Assembly (NCBI RefSeq): GCF_000144605.1
Contig: NC_014375.1
Location: 1,550,001-1,614,000 of the forward strand
DNA length: 64,000 bases
Origin: Brevundimonas subvibrioides ATCC 15264
GTDB taxonomy: Bacteria > Pseudomonadota > Alphaproteobacteria > Caulobacterales > Caulobacteraceae
Direction: 5' to 3'
The translations under genes and the position numbers were made by a program. Shown here piece after piece: positions 23,111-32,290 of this stretch (position 1 is the stretch's first letter; each line of letters begins with the position of its first letter). Under the pieces are notes generated by a model that saw only the letters and a list, made by a program, of their open reading frames with translations, had not been told where the DNA came from and ran no database searches.

Positions 23111-23524
23111 TCAGCCGACGGTCTGCCACGGGTCCAGCGGGCGCACCGTCGCGCAGGCGGGCAGGCCGTCCTTGCCGCGCCCGGGCAGCGTGGCCTCGAT
23201 CACCGCGCCGGGCCTGAGGAGGTCGGCGGCAATCTCGTGCACGTCGATCTTGGCGCGGCGGCTGATGTGCCGGCCGATCGCATCCGTCTGGCCCGCCTGG
23301 CCGGCGATGGCGAGATAGATGAAGCGCCGGACAGGGCCCTCGCGGCGCACGAAGGGGCCGCCAAGCCGGCCGTCGGGGCGCAGCGTCACGGGCACGTCGA
23401 ACGACAGGGGTGCGTCGGTCGCGATGCGGATGTCGACCGGCAGGCTCTTCGCATCCTGAAGGCTGTAGTGGAGACCGGCGACAGGGTCGGCGATCGTCAG
23501 GCGCAGGGTCAGGGTCTCAGTCAT
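23111..23524 (-). CDS. DUF5990 family protein
   Basis: 137 residues, soluble. Segments GGPFVRREGPVRRFIYLAI and GQAGQTDAIGRHISRRAKID match my recollection of the DUF5990 pattern (substrate-like GPFVQG...RFVY...AGQ). No catalytic residues are known. The start overlaps the end of the upstream NUDIX gene by 8 bases, so the two are co-transcribed and probably translationally coupled, which suggests a link to nucleotide or metabolite housekeeping. Confidence 0.6.
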   Translation of the reverse strand: MTETLTLRLTIADPVAGLHYSLQDAKSLPVDIRIATDAPLSFDVPVTLRPDGRLGGPFVRREGPVRRFIYLAIAGQAGQTDAIGRHISRRAKIDVHEIAADLLRPGAVIEATLPGRGKDGLPACATVRPLDPWQTVG

Positions 23525-24230
23525 GGGTCACCTGATGGGTGCCGCGCACCATGCGCACGAACGGGATGGGACGCCCCTTGTGGGTCAGCCGCTCGGCCAC
23601 CTCGGTGAGGACGAAGCGGGTGATGGAGGGCAGGTCGAGGGCGCGGGCGGCCTCGAGCGGGAGCCAGGCGATCTCGTCCAGCTCGCCCGATCCGGCCGTG
23701 GGTTCGGGGGCCAGCAGGGCTGCGGCATCGGCCATGAAGAACCGGGCATCGAACCGCCGCGTCCGGCCCGGCGGCGTGATGGCGCGCGCGACATAGTCCA
23801 GGGCGGCGAGGTCGGCCAGGGCCCCGGCGGCCCGGAACTCGCGCCACGGCCCGGCGACGGAGGCGGGCGGGGCCGGGCGGCCGAGGATCAGCCCGGTCTC
23901 CTCGAACGTCTCACGTACCGCCGTCAGGCACAGGGCGCGGGCGCGATGGGGTGCCAGTTCGGTCTCCAGACGGGCCCGGGTGGCGGCGGAGGGCTCGGTG
24001 GCCGAGGCGGCGGAGAAGTCAGAGCGGTCGATCCGCCCGCCGGGAAAGACCCATTTCGACGCCATGAAGACGTGGCCCGGCGCGCGCCGGCCCATCAGGA
24101 CCTGGGGGTGCCGGCCGGAGCGGACCAGGATCAGGGTCGCGGCATCCTTCGGACGTTGCCGGGGGCCGGGCGCGCGCGGGGCGTCCGCCAGATCCTGGGC
24201 AGCGTCGAAAGGCTGGTGAGCGGACGGCAT
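23517..24230 (-). CDS. NUDIX hydrolase
   Basis: 237 residues from MPSAHQPFDAAQDLADAP. It hydrolyses a nucleoside diphosphate linked to another moiety; the substrate is not known. The NUDIX helix is split: GGRIDRSDF begins the box and, after an insertion, TAVRETFEETGLILG supplies the REXXEEXG core near residues 110-124. Such an insertion is typical of RNR-type or CoA-diphosphatase-like relatives. The frame stays open upstream to 24365, but that would overlap the VOC gene and adds Ser/Arg-rich sequence, so 24230 is preferred. A good ribosome-binding site is not obvious. Confidence 0.85.
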   Translation of the reverse strand: MPSAHQPFDAAQDLADAPRAPGPRQRPKDAATLILVRSGRHPQVLMGRRAPGHVFMASKWVFPGGRIDRSDFSAASATEPSAATRARLETELAPHRARALCLTAVRETFEETGLILGRPAPPASVAGPWREFRAAGALADLAALDYVARAITPPGRTRRFDARFFMADAAALLAPEPTAGSGELDEIAWLPLEAARALDLPSITRFVLTEVAERLTHKGRPIPFVRMVRGTHQVTHD

Positions 24231-24282
24231 GTCCGAGCGATGCCACGCGGGCGAGGGCAAGGAAAGAGTGGCGGATGCGCCG

Positions 24283-24639
24283 TCAGTCCAGCACGCGGCC
24301 GATGCGGACCAGCGCCCCGGACGGGTCGCTGACCGCGAACTCATAGGTTCCCCAGATGCGGGCATGCGGACCCTGGGGTTCGATGATCAGGTCGCGCACC
24401 CGGTCGGCGACGGCGTCGACGTCCTCCACATAGAGGTAGAGGCCCAGGGGATTGTCCTCGACACGGCGCGGCCAGCCGGGCGTGGACCGCAGGTGGATGC
24501 GCCAGCCCCGGCCGTCGTCGAGCAGACGATAGTCGCCATGGTCGCTGACGACTTCGAAGCCGAGGCGACGATAGAAGGCGGTGCTGGCCTCGAGGTCGCG
24601 GGCGGGGACGATGGCGGCGGCGTGATGGCGTTCTGTCAT
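24283..24639 (-). CDS. VOC family protein (glyoxalase/bleomycin-resistance fold)
   Basis: 118 residues starting MTERHHAAAIVPARDLEAST. It shows one VOC module pair: AAIVPARDLEASTAFYRRLGF, then LGLYLYVEDVDAVADRV and YEFAVSDPSGALVRIGR. Members bind metal and act as isomerases, dioxygenases or drug-binding proteins; the reaction cannot be assigned. The start codon overlaps the stop of the membrane protein gene upstream (ATGA), so the two are translated together. Confidence 0.85.
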   Translation of the reverse strand: MTERHHAAAIVPARDLEASTAFYRRLGFEVVSDHGDYRLLDDGRGWRIHLRSTPGWPRRVEDNPLGLYLYVEDVDAVADRVRDLIIEPQGPHARIWGTYEFAVSDPSGALVRIGRVLD

Positions 24640-25271
24640 GGGCCTTCCTGTGGGCGAGCGAGGATCATGGTCGCCGCGGTGGACAGAGACCAGAGGGCGA
24701 AGGCCGCCGTGGCCGCGACTGCGACGTGGAGGCCGAAACCGCCGTCGGTCGTGGTGTGCCAGAGCGACAGGGCGGCGAGGGCGACCCCCAGACCCGCCGC
24801 CACGCGACCTGCAAGGGAGAGACGCCACAGGCCCGGGGACCAGGCGGCGGCCCCGAGCGCGACGAGCATCGTGCCGAGAGCGGTGAGGCTCTGGTTCAGG
24901 GCCCAGAAGGCGCGGCCGCCGGCCTCGCGGATCACGGGGTCGGACGTGGACGCCATCAGCCGGCCGGTCGCGAAACCGTTGACGAGGGCCGCTCCGGCCA
25001 GGGCCAGGAAGCCGGCCCAGAGCAGGACCGCCCCGGCGCGGGTCAACAGGCGGGTGCCGCCGAGACGTCGCCTGACGCCCTCCAGACCGACGGCGAGCGC
25101 GAGCAGACAGCCGATCATGGCGGCGTGGACGAAGCCGTTCGACCAGTCGCTGAGCAGAAGGCCATCCTCATGCGTGGTGTCGAACGACGTCGGATGGTGC
25201 AGCATCAGGACCAGGGCGAATGCCGTCGCCGCTACGATGAGAACGCCGTCGGCGCGGGTCTGGTCGGTCAT
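24636..25271 (-). CDS. Hypothetical polytopic membrane protein
   Basis: 211 residues with about six hydrophobic segments, for example VLIVAATAFALVLMLHH, AAMIGCLLALAVGLEGV, LLWAGFLALAGAALVNGF and FGLHVAVAATAAFALWSL. No family name is recognised. It overlaps the VOC gene by four bases and is divergent from a TetR regulator, an arrangement typical of an inducible detoxification or export cassette. The start ATG at 25271 was chosen because upstream frame extensions run antisense to the TetR gene. Confidence 0.7.
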   Translation of the reverse strand: MTDQTRADGVLIVAATAFALVLMLHHPTSFDTTHEDGLLLSDWSNGFVHAAMIGCLLALAVGLEGVRRRLGGTRLLTRAGAVLLWAGFLALAGAALVNGFATGRLMASTSDPVIREAGGRAFWALNQSLTALGTMLVALGAAAWSPGLWRLSLAGRVAAGLGVALAALSLWHTTTDGGFGLHVAVAATAAFALWSLSTAATMILARPQEGP

Positions 25272-25341
25272 GGTGGTCCCCGTTTCAGAGGCCCTGTGTG
25301 CCCGGGGTCCGCGCGCCGGGCGACAGACGACGTCGGCCGAA

Positions 25342-25355
25342 GTCCGGTAGCGGAC
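25342..25355. promoter_or_regulatory. Candidate TetR operator
   Basis: GTCCG-GTAG-CGGAC is a perfect 5-bp inverted repeat in the 159-base gap between the divergent membrane/VOC operon and the tetR gene. TetR-family proteins usually bind such palindromes between themselves and their target operon. The arms are short, so chance occurrence is possible. Confidence 0.35.
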
Positions 25356-25430
25356 GAATGACCGGGAATGTCCGGAACGGGGGCGAGGGTTCGGGCTGAA
25401 CCCCGGCGGGCGATCGTCTAGGGTGCGGAA

Positions 25431-25946
25431 ATGACCGAGGCCGTCGAGGATCTGGACCGGCGCAGCCAGCGGACCCGCAAGGCGGTGTTCGACGCCTTCA
25501 CGCGCCTGATCTTCGCGCGCCGCTACAGCGCCATGCGGACGTCGGACCTGATCGAGGAAGCGGGCGTCGGGCGTTCGACCTTCTACGAGCATTTCCGCAA
25601 CAAGGATGACGTGATGGTCTGGGCCATCGATCCGATCTTCGCGCCCCTGGCCGAGGCCGGGGCGGGCAGGGCCAGCCTGCCTCGGCTGCGGTTCGTGGTG
25701 GACCACCTGTGGGAGCGCCGGGCGCTGGCGCGGGTGATGTTCGAGCCGCCACTGGCGGCCAAGCTGCAGCGGAAACTGGCGGGGATGATCGAGGCGCGGC
25801 TGGGCGGGCAGACGCCGGGCGGCATTCCGCCGGCCATGACGGCGGCCGCGACCGCCGCCGGCCAGCTGGCTATGCTGCAGGTGTGGCTGAGCGGCGAGGT
25901 GCCGTGCGAACAGGCGGCGTTGGCGCGACGGCTGGCGGGGGGCTGA
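25431..25946 (+). CDS. TetR/AcrR family transcriptional regulator
   Basis: 171 residues. The N-terminal helix-turn-helix is clear: MRTSDLIEEAGVGRSTFYEH followed by FRNKDDV, near residues 35-62. The C-terminal ligand domain is short and poorly conserved, as is usual. It is divergent from the VOC/membrane-protein pair, which it most likely represses until an unknown ligand binds. Confidence 0.88.
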   Translation: MTEAVEDLDRRSQRTRKAVFDAFTRLIFARRYSAMRTSDLIEEAGVGRSTFYEHFRNKDDVMVWAIDPIFAPLAEAGAGRASLPRLRFVVDHLWERRALARVMFEPPLAAKLQRKLAGMIEARLGGQTPGGIPPAMTAAATAAGQLAMLQVWLSGEVPCEQAALARRLAGG

Positions 25947-26003
25947 CGGCCCGTCCATCGCCGCGACCGGTGGCAGGAAGGACCCGGGCTGCGCCTCGGG
26001 CGA

Positions 26004-26438
26004 TCAGCCCGCCTCGGCCTCGGCCTCCGCTTCCGCCTCGCCGTTGCCTTGCCCGATGGCCGCGATGCGGGCCTCGAGGGCCTGCCGGACTTCGGGCGAG
26101 CAGTCGCTGGCGGTCGTCGTCGCCCCGGCAGCGGGGGTTGCGGCGGGGGCGACGATCAGGTCCTCGACCAGGCTCGACGCGGCGGCGCGGAGCGGGGGCT
26201 CCTCGATGCCGGCCACCGCCGTCTGGGCCAGGCGCGTGGCGTCGACGTCTTCCCAGCCGCAGGTCGCGGCCGCCAGTTTGAGCAGCCGGGCGGCCTCCAC
26301 GCCCTGCACGATCTCGGGATGGCTTGCCTCCAGTGCGGCCATGGCGGCGTTGCGCCCGGCCGCCCCGACATCGACGTCGCCACAGGCGGAGACGGCAAGG
26401 GCCGCGACGGCGGACAGAGCCGGAACCAGACGGGGCAT
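26004..26438 (-). CDS. Hypothetical lipoprotein
   Basis: 144 residues. The N-terminus MPRLVPALSAVAALAVSACG has a lipobox (AVSAC), so it is exported and lipidated. The mature part is Ala-rich and helical, with two further cysteines (ATCGWED and SDCSPE) and an acidic EAEAEAEAEAG tail. The frame remains open upstream, but that sequence is Arg/Pro-rich shadow. It lies downstream of rnr on the same strand with an 86-base gap. Function unknown. Confidence 0.7.
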   Translation of the reverse strand: MPRLVPALSAVAALAVSACGDVDVGAAGRNAAMAALEASHPEIVQGVEAARLLKLAAATCGWEDVDATRLAQTAVAGIEEPPLRAAASSLVEDLIVAPAATPAAGATTTASDCSPEVRQALEARIAAIGQGNGEAEAEAEAEAG

Positions 26439-26524
26439 GACGATCACTCCATTGAAGCCTTGGCCGGTCATATCAGACCGGGGTGGTCCTGACAGGGCGA
26501 CCGATTGGCCGAGGGGACCGGGGC

Positions 26525-28855
26525 CTAGCGCCGCTTGCCCTTCCGGACGCCCTTGGGCGTGCCGCCGCGCGGAGGTTTGGGACCGCCGGGACGGCCGATG
26601 CCGCGCTTGGGCGGGCCGTTGCCGCCGGTGCCTGGACCGCGGCCGCGCATCCCGAGGCGCGGGGCGGGGGCGTTGGGGTCGCGCGGCTCGGGGTCCGACA
26701 GCATCTCGAACAGCAGGCCGCCGGTGATGGGGGTGGCCTCTCTGAGCTTGATCTCGACGGGACGACCCAGGGTGTAGCGCTGGCCCGAGCGTTCGCCGAC
26801 GAGGGCGTGGGCGCGGTCGTCGTGGGTGAAGTACTCGCTGCCCAGCGACGAGACGGGCACGAGGCCGTCGGCGCCCGTCTCGTCCAGCCGGACGAACAGG
26901 CCGAAGCGGGTCACGCCGGTGATGCGGCCGGTGAAGGTCGCGCCGACCCGGTCTTCGAGGAAGGCGGCGATGTAGCGGTCCATGGCATCGCGCTCGGCGG
27001 CCATCGACCGCCGCTCGGTCTGGGTCACCTGGTCGGCGATGGCGGGCAGTTCGGCGATCTCGCGGTCGGTCAGGCCGTCGCTGCCCAGGTTCAGCGCCCG
27101 GATCAGGCCCCGGTGCACGATCAGGTCGGAATAGCGCCGGATCGGCGAGGTGAAGTGGGCGTAGCGATCCAGGTTCAGGCCGAAATGGCCGACGTTCTCG
27201 GGGCTGTAGATGGCCTGCATCTGGGAGCGCAGGACGACCTCGTTGACGACCTCGGCGTGGGGGCCGTCGCGGGTCTCGTCCAGCAGCTTGTTGAACCGCT
27301 TGGTGGTCGGAGCCTCGCCCTTGTTCCACGGCTTGCCGAGGGTCGACAGGAAGTCGGCCAGATTGAAGACTTTCTCCTGGCTGGGGGTGTCGTGGACGCG
27401 GAAGATCAGGGGGGTCCGCTTGGCCTCAAGGGTCTCGGCGGCGCAGACGTTGGCCTGGACCATCATCTCCTCGATCAGGCGGTGGGCCTCCAGGCTGACA
27501 CGCTTCTCGATCGAGGCGATGCCGCCGTCGGGCGACATCCGGATGCGCCGTTCGGCCGAGTCGATCTGCAGGGGGGCGCGCTTCAGCCGGCCCTTCAGCA
27601 TGGTGTGGTAGGCGTTCCACAGCGGCCGCAGGATCGCGTCCAGGATCGGGCCGGTCGTGTCGTCGGTGCCCCCGCCGGTCTCGACGCCGTCGATCGCGGC
27701 CTGCGCCTGTTCGTAGCTGAGCTTGGCGTGGCTGCGCATCAGGCCACGGTGGAATTTGTGGCCCAGTTTTCGTCCGTCGCTGTCGAAGACCATGCGGACG
27801 GCCAGGGTCGCGCGGTTCTCGCCTTCCTTCAGGCTGCACAGGCCGTTCGACAGCCGCTCGGGCAGCATCGGCTCGACGCGGTCGGGGAAATAGGTGGAGT
27901 TGCCCTTGGCCCGCGCCTCGCGGTCCAGGCTGGTGTTGGGGCGGACATAGGCGGCGACGTCGGCGATGGCGACCCAGACGATCCAGCCGTCCTCGTTCTT
28001 CGGATCCTCGTCGCGCTGGGCGTAGACGGCGTCGTCGTGGTCGCGGGCGTCGGCGGGGTCGATGGTGACGAAGGGGATGTCGCGCAGGTCGTCGCGGCCC
28101 TTCAGCGTCGGCAGGTCCTGGTTCTCGGCCTCCTGCTCCACGGCCTCCGAGAAGCCCATGGGCACGCCGTGGGTGTGGATGGCGATCAGGGAGGCGGCGC
28201 GGGGATCGTCCTCGCGGCCGACGGTCTCGAGGATCTTGCCCCGCTTGTGGCCATAGCGCTGGTCGGACTTCTCGATGGCAGCCAGCACCAGGTCGCCGTC
28301 GCGCAGGTCCGTCGCCTGCACCGCGGGCACGATCAGGACGTCCTTGGAGCGCCGGTCGACGGGCTCGACCCGCGTCTCCTTGTTGGATTTCCGGATGACG
28401 CCGAGGACGCGGTTGTTGTTCGTGTCGAGCTTCTTGATCAGCCGGGCTTCCCAGCCGTTCGGGCCGAGCTCGAACTTGGCGAGAACGCGGTCACCCAGGC
28501 CGGGGGCGGGGCCCGGCGTTCCCTTGTCGGGGATCAGCAGGGCGTTGGGCGCATCGGCCGAGGCCTCGACCATGCGGACGTAGAGCTCGCCGTCGTTGTC
28601 CTTCTCGACCACATCGGCGACGCCGACGGGGGGCAGGGCACCGGCTTCGGAGAAACCCTTGCGGCCGCGCTTGCCGAGTTTGCCGGCGGCTTCGAGGCCG
28701 CGGATCATTTCGCGCAGGGCGCGACGGTCCTCGCCCTTGAGGCCGAAGTGGCGGGCGATATCGCCCTTTTCCGCCGATCCGGCGTCACGCAGGAAGGCCA
28801 GCAGGGTGGCCTCGTCCGGCAATCCGGCGGCGGGTTTTCTTGGGTGTTTGGTCAT
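26525..28855 (-). CDS. rnr: Ribonuclease R
   Basis: 3'-to-5' processive exoribonuclease that degrades structured RNA. 776 residues: an N-terminal winged-helix region (LLAFLRDAGSAEKGDIARHF), cold-shock domains, the RNB catalytic domain with FVTIDPADARDHDDAVYA (Mg2+-binding aspartates near residue 280), an S1 domain (GRITGVTRFGLFVRLDETGA), and a Gly/Pro/Lys/Arg-rich basic tail. The tail helps bind RNA in homologues. The gene is divergent from the cystathionine beta-synthase gene across a 112-base gap. Confidence 0.96.
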   Translation of the reverse strand: MTKHPRKPAAGLPDEATLLAFLRDAGSAEKGDIARHFGLKGEDRRALREMIRGLEAAGKLGKRGRKGFSEAGALPPVGVADVVEKDNDGELYVRMVEASADAPNALLIPDKGTPGPAPGLGDRVLAKFELGPNGWEARLIKKLDTNNNRVLGVIRKSNKETRVEPVDRRSKDVLIVPAVQATDLRDGDLVLAAIEKSDQRYGHKRGKILETVGREDDPRAASLIAIHTHGVPMGFSEAVEQEAENQDLPTLKGRDDLRDIPFVTIDPADARDHDDAVYAQRDEDPKNEDGWIVWVAIADVAAYVRPNTSLDREARAKGNSTYFPDRVEPMLPERLSNGLCSLKEGENRATLAVRMVFDSDGRKLGHKFHRGLMRSHAKLSYEQAQAAIDGVETGGGTDDTTGPILDAILRPLWNAYHTMLKGRLKRAPLQIDSAERRIRMSPDGGIASIEKRVSLEAHRLIEEMMVQANVCAAETLEAKRTPLIFRVHDTPSQEKVFNLADFLSTLGKPWNKGEAPTTKRFNKLLDETRDGPHAEVVNEVVLRSQMQAIYSPENVGHFGLNLDRYAHFTSPIRRYSDLIVHRGLIRALNLGSDGLTDREIAELPAIADQVTQTERRSMAAERDAMDRYIAAFLEDRVGATFTGRITGVTRFGLFVRLDETGADGLVPVSSLGSEYFTHDDRAHALVGERSGQRYTLGRPVEIKLREATPITGGLLFEMLSDPEPRDPNAPAPRLGMRGRGPGTGGNGPPKRGIGRPGGPKPPRGGTPKGVRKGKRR

Positions 28856-28967
28856 TGAGTTCCTATGTAGGGCGCTTCGCGTAAAAGGGCGAAATGTTGC
28901 GCCGCTTGACCGGATGAGGTCGGGCGATCAGCTTCCGCCGCGCCTTTCCGTTCCGGAGTCTGTCTGA

Positions 28968-30380
28968 ATGTCTTCCTCGTCCCTCGCCGAACACCCGACC
29001 CTGAGCGCGCCGACCGGTTCGCTGCTGGACCTGATCGGCAAGACGCCGATGGTGGAGGTGACGCGGATCGACACGGGGCCGTGCCGTCTTTTCCTGAAGC
29101 TGGAGGCCCAGAACCCGGGGGGCTCGATCAAGGACCGTATCGCCCTGTCGATGATCGCGGCAGCGGAGGCTGAGGGGTATCTGAAACCCGGCGGCACGAT
29201 CGTCGAGGCGACGGCCGGCAACACGGGCCTGGCGCTTACTCTCGTAGGTCAGGCCAAGGGCTATAAGGTGCTGCTGGTCATCCCGGACAAGATGTCCAAG
29301 GAAAAAATCCAGCACCTGCGGGCGATGGGGGCGGATGTCCGGCTGACGCGGTCCGACGTCGCGCACGGGCATCCCGAGTATTACACCGACATGGCCGAGC
29401 GGCTGGCGCAGCAGATCCCGGGCGGGTTCTTCGTCAACCAATTCAACAACCATGCGAACTCCGAAGCACATGTGAAGACGACGGGCCCCGAGATCTGGGA
29501 GCAGATGGGTCACGACATCGACGCCTATGTCGCCGGCATCGGCTCGGGCGGAACGATCACCGGCGTGGCCCAGTATCTGAAGAGCCAGGGCTCGAACGCC
29601 GAGATCGTCCTGGCCGATCCGGTCGGGTCGGTGCTGGCCGGTATCGTCAACGAAGGCGTCCCGGGTCCGGAGGGCAGCTATACCGTCGAGGGCATCGGGC
29701 AGAACTTCGTCCCGGATACGGCGGACATGAGCCTGATCGACAAGGCCTATTCCATCCCGGACGCCGAGGCCGTGGCGACGGTGCGCGAGCTGCTGCTGAA
29801 GGAGGGCATCCTGGCCGGGTCGTCGTCGGGCACGCTGATCGCGGCGGCCCTGCGCTGGTGCCGCGAGCAGACCGAGCCGAAGCGCTGCGTGACCTTCGTC
29901 TGCGACACCGGGGCGAAATATCTGTCCAAGGTCTACAACGACGCCTGGCTGGCCGACCAAGGGCTGGGCGAGCGGGTGATCCAGGGTGACCTGTCCGACC
30001 TGATCAGCCGCAAATACGAGAAGGGCGACGTGGTCACGGCCGGGCCGGACGACACCCTGGACACGGCGTTCAAGCGCATGCGCGGGGCCGACGTGTCCCA
30101 GCTGCCAATCATCCAGGAGGGCCGGCTGGTCGGTATCCTGGACGAGAGCGACATCGTCCACATCATGAACACCGACGAGATCACGCGACGCGAGCGCTTT
30201 GCCAAGCCGGTCTCCTCGGCCATGACGCGCGATCTGGACACGGTGCAGGTGACCGAGCCTCTGGACTCGCTGATCCCCCTGTTCGACCGCGACCGGGTGG
30301 CGATCGTGCTGGATGGCGAGACGTTCGTCGGCCTGATCGCCCGCGTCGACCTGATCAACCACCTCAGCCTGAACCGGTAG
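28968..30380 (+). CDS. Cystathionine beta-synthase
   Basis: Condenses serine and homocysteine to cystathionine with PLP. 470 residues: a fold-type II PLP domain with the Schiff-base lysine in GGSIKDR, the phosphate-binding GSGGTITG loop and the substrate loop EATAGNTG, followed by two CBS domains (about residues 350-470; SQLPIIQEGRLVGILDESDI). The CBS pair distinguishes it from cysteine synthase CysK, although H2S/acetylserine activity cannot be excluded. GGAG lies about 10 bases before the ATG. The gamma-lyase gene begins 4 bases after its stop, making a reverse-transsulfuration operon. Confidence 0.92.
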   Translation: MSSSSLAEHPTLSAPTGSLLDLIGKTPMVEVTRIDTGPCRLFLKLEAQNPGGSIKDRIALSMIAAAEAEGYLKPGGTIVEATAGNTGLALTLVGQAKGYKVLLVIPDKMSKEKIQHLRAMGADVRLTRSDVAHGHPEYYTDMAERLAQQIPGGFFVNQFNNHANSEAHVKTTGPEIWEQMGHDIDAYVAGIGSGGTITGVAQYLKSQGSNAEIVLADPVGSVLAGIVNEGVPGPEGSYTVEGIGQNFVPDTADMSLIDKAYSIPDAEAVATVRELLLKEGILAGSSSGTLIAAALRWCREQTEPKRCVTFVCDTGAKYLSKVYNDAWLADQGLGERVIQGDLSDLISRKYEKGDVVTAGPDDTLDTAFKRMRGADVSQLPIIQEGRLVGILDESDIVHIMNTDEITRRERFAKPVSSAMTRDLDTVQVTEPLDSLIPLFDRDRVAIVLDGETFVGLIARVDLINHLSLNR

Positions 30381-30384
30381 GACC

Positions 30385-31548
30385 ATGGCCGACTTGAAGA
30401 ACAGCCAGGGGTTCTCGACCCGCGCCATCCATGCCGGGCAGCGGCCGGACCCGACCACCGGGGCGGTGATGACGCCGATCTACGCCACCTCGACCTATGC
30501 CCAGGAAAGCCCGGGGGTGAACAAGGGCTATGAGTACGCCCGCGGCAAGAACCCGACGCGCGAGGCGTTCGAGGCCTGTATCGCCGACCTCGAAGGCGGC
30601 GTTCAGGGCTTCGGCTTCGCCTCCGGCATGGCGGCGACCTCGACGGCGCTGGAGCTGCTGGACGCCGGATCGCATATCGTCACCGGCGACGACCTGTACG
30701 GCGGGTCCTGGCGGCTGTTCGAGCGCGTGCGTCGGCGGTCGATGGGGCTGGACTTCGCCTATGTGGACCTGAGCGATCCGGCGGTGGTCGAGGCGGCGAT
30801 CACGCCGAAGACGAAGATGCTGTGGGTCGAGACCCCGACCAATCCGCTGATGAAGCTGGCCGACATCGCGGCCCTGTCGAAGGTCGCCAAGGCGCACGGG
30901 CTGCTGCTGGTGGTCGACAACACCTTCGCCACGCCCTGGAGCCAGCGGCCGCTGTCGCTCGGGGCCGACATCGTCATGCATTCGGCGACCAAATACCTGA
31001 ACGGCCACTCCGACATCATCGGCGGCGTCCTGGTGGCCGGGAGCGCCGAGATCGCCAAGGAGATCAAGTTCCTGCAGAACTCGGTCGGCGGGGTGATGGG
31101 GCCGTTCGACGCCTTCCTGGCCAACCGGGGTCTGAAGACGCTGGGCCTGCGGATGAAGGCGCACAACGAAAACGCCCTGGCGGTCGCGCGCTGGCTGGAG
31201 GAGCGCAAGGGCGTGACCAGGGTCATCTATCCTGGCCTGATCAGTCATCCGCAGCACGAGCTGGCGACCCACCAGATGAACGGTCGCTACGGCGGCATGG
31301 TCACGGTGATCCTCGACGGCGACCTGTCGCGGACGAAACAGGTGCTGGAGCGGGTGCAGGTGTTCACGCTGGCGGAGTCGCTTGGGGGCGTGGAGAGCCT
31401 GGTCAATCATCCGGCGATCATGACCCACGCCTCCGTCCCCAGGGAGGTGCGCGAGGCGGGCGGGGTGACGGACAATCTGATCCGGCTGTCGGTCGGCGTC
31501 GAGGACATCGACGACCTGATCGGGGATCTGGATCAGGCGCTGGGGTAA
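30385..31548 (+). CDS. Cystathionine gamma-lyase / gamma-synthase family PLP enzyme
   Basis: 387 residues, cytoplasmic. The Cys/Met-metabolism PLP family is shown by FSTRAIHAGQRPDPTTGAV, YEYARGKNPTR, VVDNTFATP and SATKYLNGHSD, the last containing the PLP lysine. Because it directly follows cystathionine beta-synthase, cleavage of cystathionine to cysteine is the most likely role; gamma-synthase activity is the alternative. Translation is likely coupled to the upstream gene. Confidence 0.92.
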   Translation: MADLKNSQGFSTRAIHAGQRPDPTTGAVMTPIYATSTYAQESPGVNKGYEYARGKNPTREAFEACIADLEGGVQGFGFASGMAATSTALELLDAGSHIVTGDDLYGGSWRLFERVRRRSMGLDFAYVDLSDPAVVEAAITPKTKMLWVETPTNPLMKLADIAALSKVAKAHGLLLVVDNTFATPWSQRPLSLGADIVMHSATKYLNGHSDIIGGVLVAGSAEIAKEIKFLQNSVGGVMGPFDAFLANRGLKTLGLRMKAHNENALAVARWLEERKGVTRVIYPGLISHPQHELATHQMNGRYGGMVTVILDGDLSRTKQVLERVQVFTLAESLGGVESLVNHPAIMTHASVPREVREAGGVTDNLIRLSVGVEDIDDLIGDLDQALG

Positions 31549-31591
31549 GCGAAGACGGAGGGGGCGAACCCCCTCCGCAAACGGTCGGTGA

Positions 31592-32170
31592 CTACTCCGG
31601 GATGGAGACCGCGTCGGTGACGTGGATCACGCCGTTCGACTGCAGCACGTCGGCCTGGGTCACGCGGGCGGTGCCGCCCTTCTCGTCGGTCAGGACGACG
31701 GTCGAGCCGTCCAGGCTGGCGGTCAGGGTGTCGCCCGAGACGGTGGTGATCGCGGCCGATCCGCCGCCCTGTTCGATCAGGCCGATGACGTCGGCGGCGG
31801 TCACGCGGCCGGCGACGACGTGATAGGTCAGGATCTTGGTGAGGGTCGCCTTGTTCTCGGGACGGACCAGGGTCTCGACCGTGCCGGCGGGCAGGGCGGC
31901 GAAGGCTTCGTCGGTCGGCGCGAAGACGGTGAAGGGGCCGGGGCCCGACAGGGTCTCGACCAGGCCGGCGGCGGTGACCGCGGCGACCAGCGTCGTGTGG
32001 ATCGGCGAGTTCACGGCGTTCTCGACGATGGTCTTGTTGGCGTACATCGGCGCGCCGCCGACGGTGACGGTCTGGCTGTGCGCGCCGCCATGGTGATCGG
32101 CGAAGGCGGCCGGAGCAGCGGCCAGCAGAGCGGCGGCCGATACGGCACCGGCGAGGAAGGTGAGCTTCAT
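31592..32170 (-). CDS. Secreted fasciclin-domain protein
   Basis: 192 residues with a signal peptide (MKLTFLAGAVSAAALLAAAP, likely cleavage after AFA) and one FAS1 domain: TIVENAVNSP, the GPFTVFAPTDEAFAALP H1 motif, ILTYHVVAGRVTAADV and the C-terminal SNGVIHVTDAV H2 motif. FAS1 proteins mediate adhesion or bind polymers in the periplasm or matrix. AGGAGACC precedes the ATG. It is monocistronic. Confidence 0.92.
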   Translation of the reverse strand: MKLTFLAGAVSAAALLAAAPAAFADHHGGAHSQTVTVGGAPMYANKTIVENAVNSPIHTTLVAAVTAAGLVETLSGPGPFTVFAPTDEAFAALPAGTVETLVRPENKATLTKILTYHVVAGRVTAADVIGLIEQGGGSAAITTVSGDTLTASLDGSTVVLTDEKGGTARVTQADVLQSNGVIHVTDAVSIPE

Positions 32171-32290
32171 GGGAGGTCTCCTGTGAGAGCCGCCTCGTGG
32201 CGACCGGCCCAGTAACGACGAGACCGCCGTTCCGGATGCGCCGCGAACGGCCGCGCGGCGAGGGGCCGCACGTGTCGCACCCGCTGAATC

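Noticed and set aside
26483..28858. Long open frame opposite rnr
   Set aside because: Low-complexity Val/Gly/Asp/Gln translation, no domain; rnr has all RNase R motifs.
28856..28967. SAM riboswitch upstream of the cystathionine beta-synthase gene
   Set aside because: The 112-base gap shows no recognisable SAM-I, SAM-II or SAM-V core.
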